Assembly (NCBI RefSeq): GCF_011927725.1
Contig: NZ_JAATJC010000001.1
Span: 1,805,001-1,869,000, forward strand
Length of the DNA: 64,000 bases
DNA from: Sphingomonas kaistensis
Lineage (GTDB): Bacteria; Pseudomonadota; Alphaproteobacteria; Sphingomonadales; Sphingomonadaceae
Direction of reading: 5' to 3'
This document shows positions 63,275 through 64,000 of the stretch, piece after piece. The notes beneath the pieces are model-generated. The model made no database searches, had not been told where the DNA came from, and worked only from the letters and a program-made list of their open reading frames with translations. The first letter of the stretch is position 1. Each line of letters begins with the position of its first letter. The translations under genes were made by a program, and so were the position numbers.

Positions 63275-63859
63275 ATGTCCCTTGTTCGCAATCTCGCCCT
63301 GGCGGCGGTTGGCGCGGTCGGCCTTGCCGGCTGCAGCACCCTCGATCCTTATTATGGCGCCTCGATCGGTGTCGGCTCGCCTTATTACAGCTCGGGCTAT
63401 GGCTACGGGTATGACCAGTACTCGCAATATGGCGGCTACGGGCAGTATGGCGGCTACGCGCCTTACGGAGCCTATGGCGCGAATTATGGCTCCTATGGCG
63501 GCTGGAACGGCGGATATTATTATCCGGGCACCGGCGCCTACGTGTATGACCAGCAGCGCCGCCGCTATCCGATCAGCGCAGCCCAGCGCCGCTATTGGGA
63601 GCAGCAGCGGATCGCGCGGAGCCGCAACCCGGCGGTGCAGCAGAACTATCGCGAATATCGCGCCGAGCGTCGCGACGATCGCCGCGACTACCGGACCGAG
63701 CGCCGCGAGGACCGCGCCGCGGTGCAGTCGGGTCAGGTGACCAGGCAGGAATATCGCACCGATCGCCGCCAGGATCGCCGCGAATATCGGCAGGACCAGC
63801 GCCAGGACAGCAGGGAGCTCCGCCGCGAGAACCGGCGGGATCGCCGCCAGCCTCGATAA
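63275..63859 (+). CDS. Lipoprotein with Tyr/Gly-rich and Arg/Asp-rich repeat regions
   Basis: A 194-residue protein. The signal ends in the lipobox LAGC. Residues about 33-85 are a Tyr/Gly repeat (SYGYGYDQYSQYGGYGQYGGY and similar), about 90-120 a Tyr/Arg segment, and about 122-190 a strongly basic/acidic repeat built from units such as YRAERRDDRRD, YRTERREDR and YRTDRRQDRREYR, alternating Arg and Asp/Glu every three or four residues. The last part is probably a charged helix. The architecture suggests a surface or periplasmic adhesive or binding protein; function unknown. Confidence 0.75.
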   Translation: MSLVRNLALAAVGAVGLAGCSTLDPYYGASIGVGSPYYSSGYGYGYDQYSQYGGYGQYGGYAPYGAYGANYGSYGGWNGGYYYPGTGAYVYDQQRRRYPISAAQRRYWEQQRIARSRNPAVQQNYREYRAERRDDRRDYRTERREDRAAVQSGQVTRQEYRTDRRQDRREYRQDQRQDSRELRRENRRDRRQPR

Positions 63860-63925
63860 GGTGAAGTGATCGCACCGTTGGCAGGGGGAGTTGAAGGCTC
63901 GGCTCCCCCTCGCTAACGCCCGGCC

Positions 63926-64000
63926 ATGTCCGTCGATACCGCCACCGTGCGGCACATCGCCAAGCTTGCGCGCATCGCCATGAGCGATGCGGAAGTGGAA
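63926..64000 (+). CDS. gatC: Start of Asp/Glu-tRNA amidotransferase subunit C (cut by window)
   Basis: Twenty-five codons from the ATG at 63926 to the window end give MSVDTATVRHIAKLARIAMSDAEVE-type sequence, the expected GatC N-terminus (HIAKLARI motif). GatC stabilises the GatCAB complex, which amidates misacylated Glu-tRNA(Gln) and Asp-tRNA(Asn). gatA and gatB would normally follow beyond the window. Confidence 0.85.
   Translation, partial: MSVDTATVRHIAKLARIAMSDAEVE

Noticed and set aside
61472..63955. A very long open frame on the minus strand opposite the DUF885 and repeat-lipoprotein genes
   Set aside because: It is antisense to two well-supported genes, has no family motifs and shows the Arg/Gly/Ala/Val bias of mirrored GC-rich codons.

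Overview
The window reads as chromosomal DNA of a high-GC alphaproteobacterium, most likely a sphingomonad (Sphingomonas or a relative). The reasons are the dense GC-rich coding, folate-dependent TrmFO, a GatC start, SerB and MiaA side by side, an orphan ParA next to SPOR-domain proteins, and a large TonB receptor with many exported hydrolases. This placement rests on gene content and recalled families, not on a database search. About 62 protein genes (two cut by the window ends) and one tRNA fill nearly all of the sequence. No gene-free stretch exceeds 300 bases; the longest is about 220 bases (51113-51333). I saw no insertion sequence, prophage, integrase, CRISPR array or rRNA.

Layout: 1-4.3 kb holds an M20 peptidase, a small exported protein and a membrane GGDEF-EAL-PilZ protein. 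4.4-8.3 kb is a tight minus-strand operon fmt-truA-MFS-cysK, divergent from recR, which is followed by a short prenyl-synthase-like gene, an exported EF-hand protein and a BLUF blue-light sensor. 10.5-14.5 kb carries trmFO and a sugar-transferase/UDP-sugar dehydrogenase pair. 15-30 kb is rich in nucleoside metabolism: AMP nucleosidase, PfkB kinase, LOG hydrolase, CNT transporter, cytidine deaminase, exported 5'-nucleotidase and two different queuosine-precursor transporters, interleaved with a TonB receptor, an Fe(II) oxygenase and a membrane-anchored winged-helix regulator that ends in a receiver-like domain.

30-41 kb has a cytosolic GGDEF-EAL protein with a degenerate GGDEF site, the tRNA threonylcarbamoylation enzyme, an acyl-CoA dehydrogenase, a GntR regulator, a nitroreductase, and a run of POT peptide transporter, two tandem amidohydrolases (the second lacking the HxH metal motif) and NnrU. 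41-51 kb is glmM, DUF1272, a ThiD-VOC fusion and parC, then an exported S9 peptidase, a Ca2+/H+ antiporter, an acyl-CoA thioesterase and purC. 51-64 kb has a small outer-membrane barrel, a 56-residue gene, a divergent ketol-acid reductoisomerase overlapping miaA, serB overlapping miaA head to head, a ParA/SPOR locus, pyrB-ruvX-DUF3089, a DUF885 lipoprotein, a Tyr/Gly- and Arg/Asp-rich lipoprotein and the start of gatC.

The most unusual items are the winged-helix/TM/receiver regulator (25371-26264), the ThiD-VOC fusion (42748-43929), the ParA-SPOR locus (54939-58676), the amidohydrolase pair with one apparent pseudo-enzyme (37718-40500), and the overlapping ilvC-miaA-serB arrangement (52177-54921).
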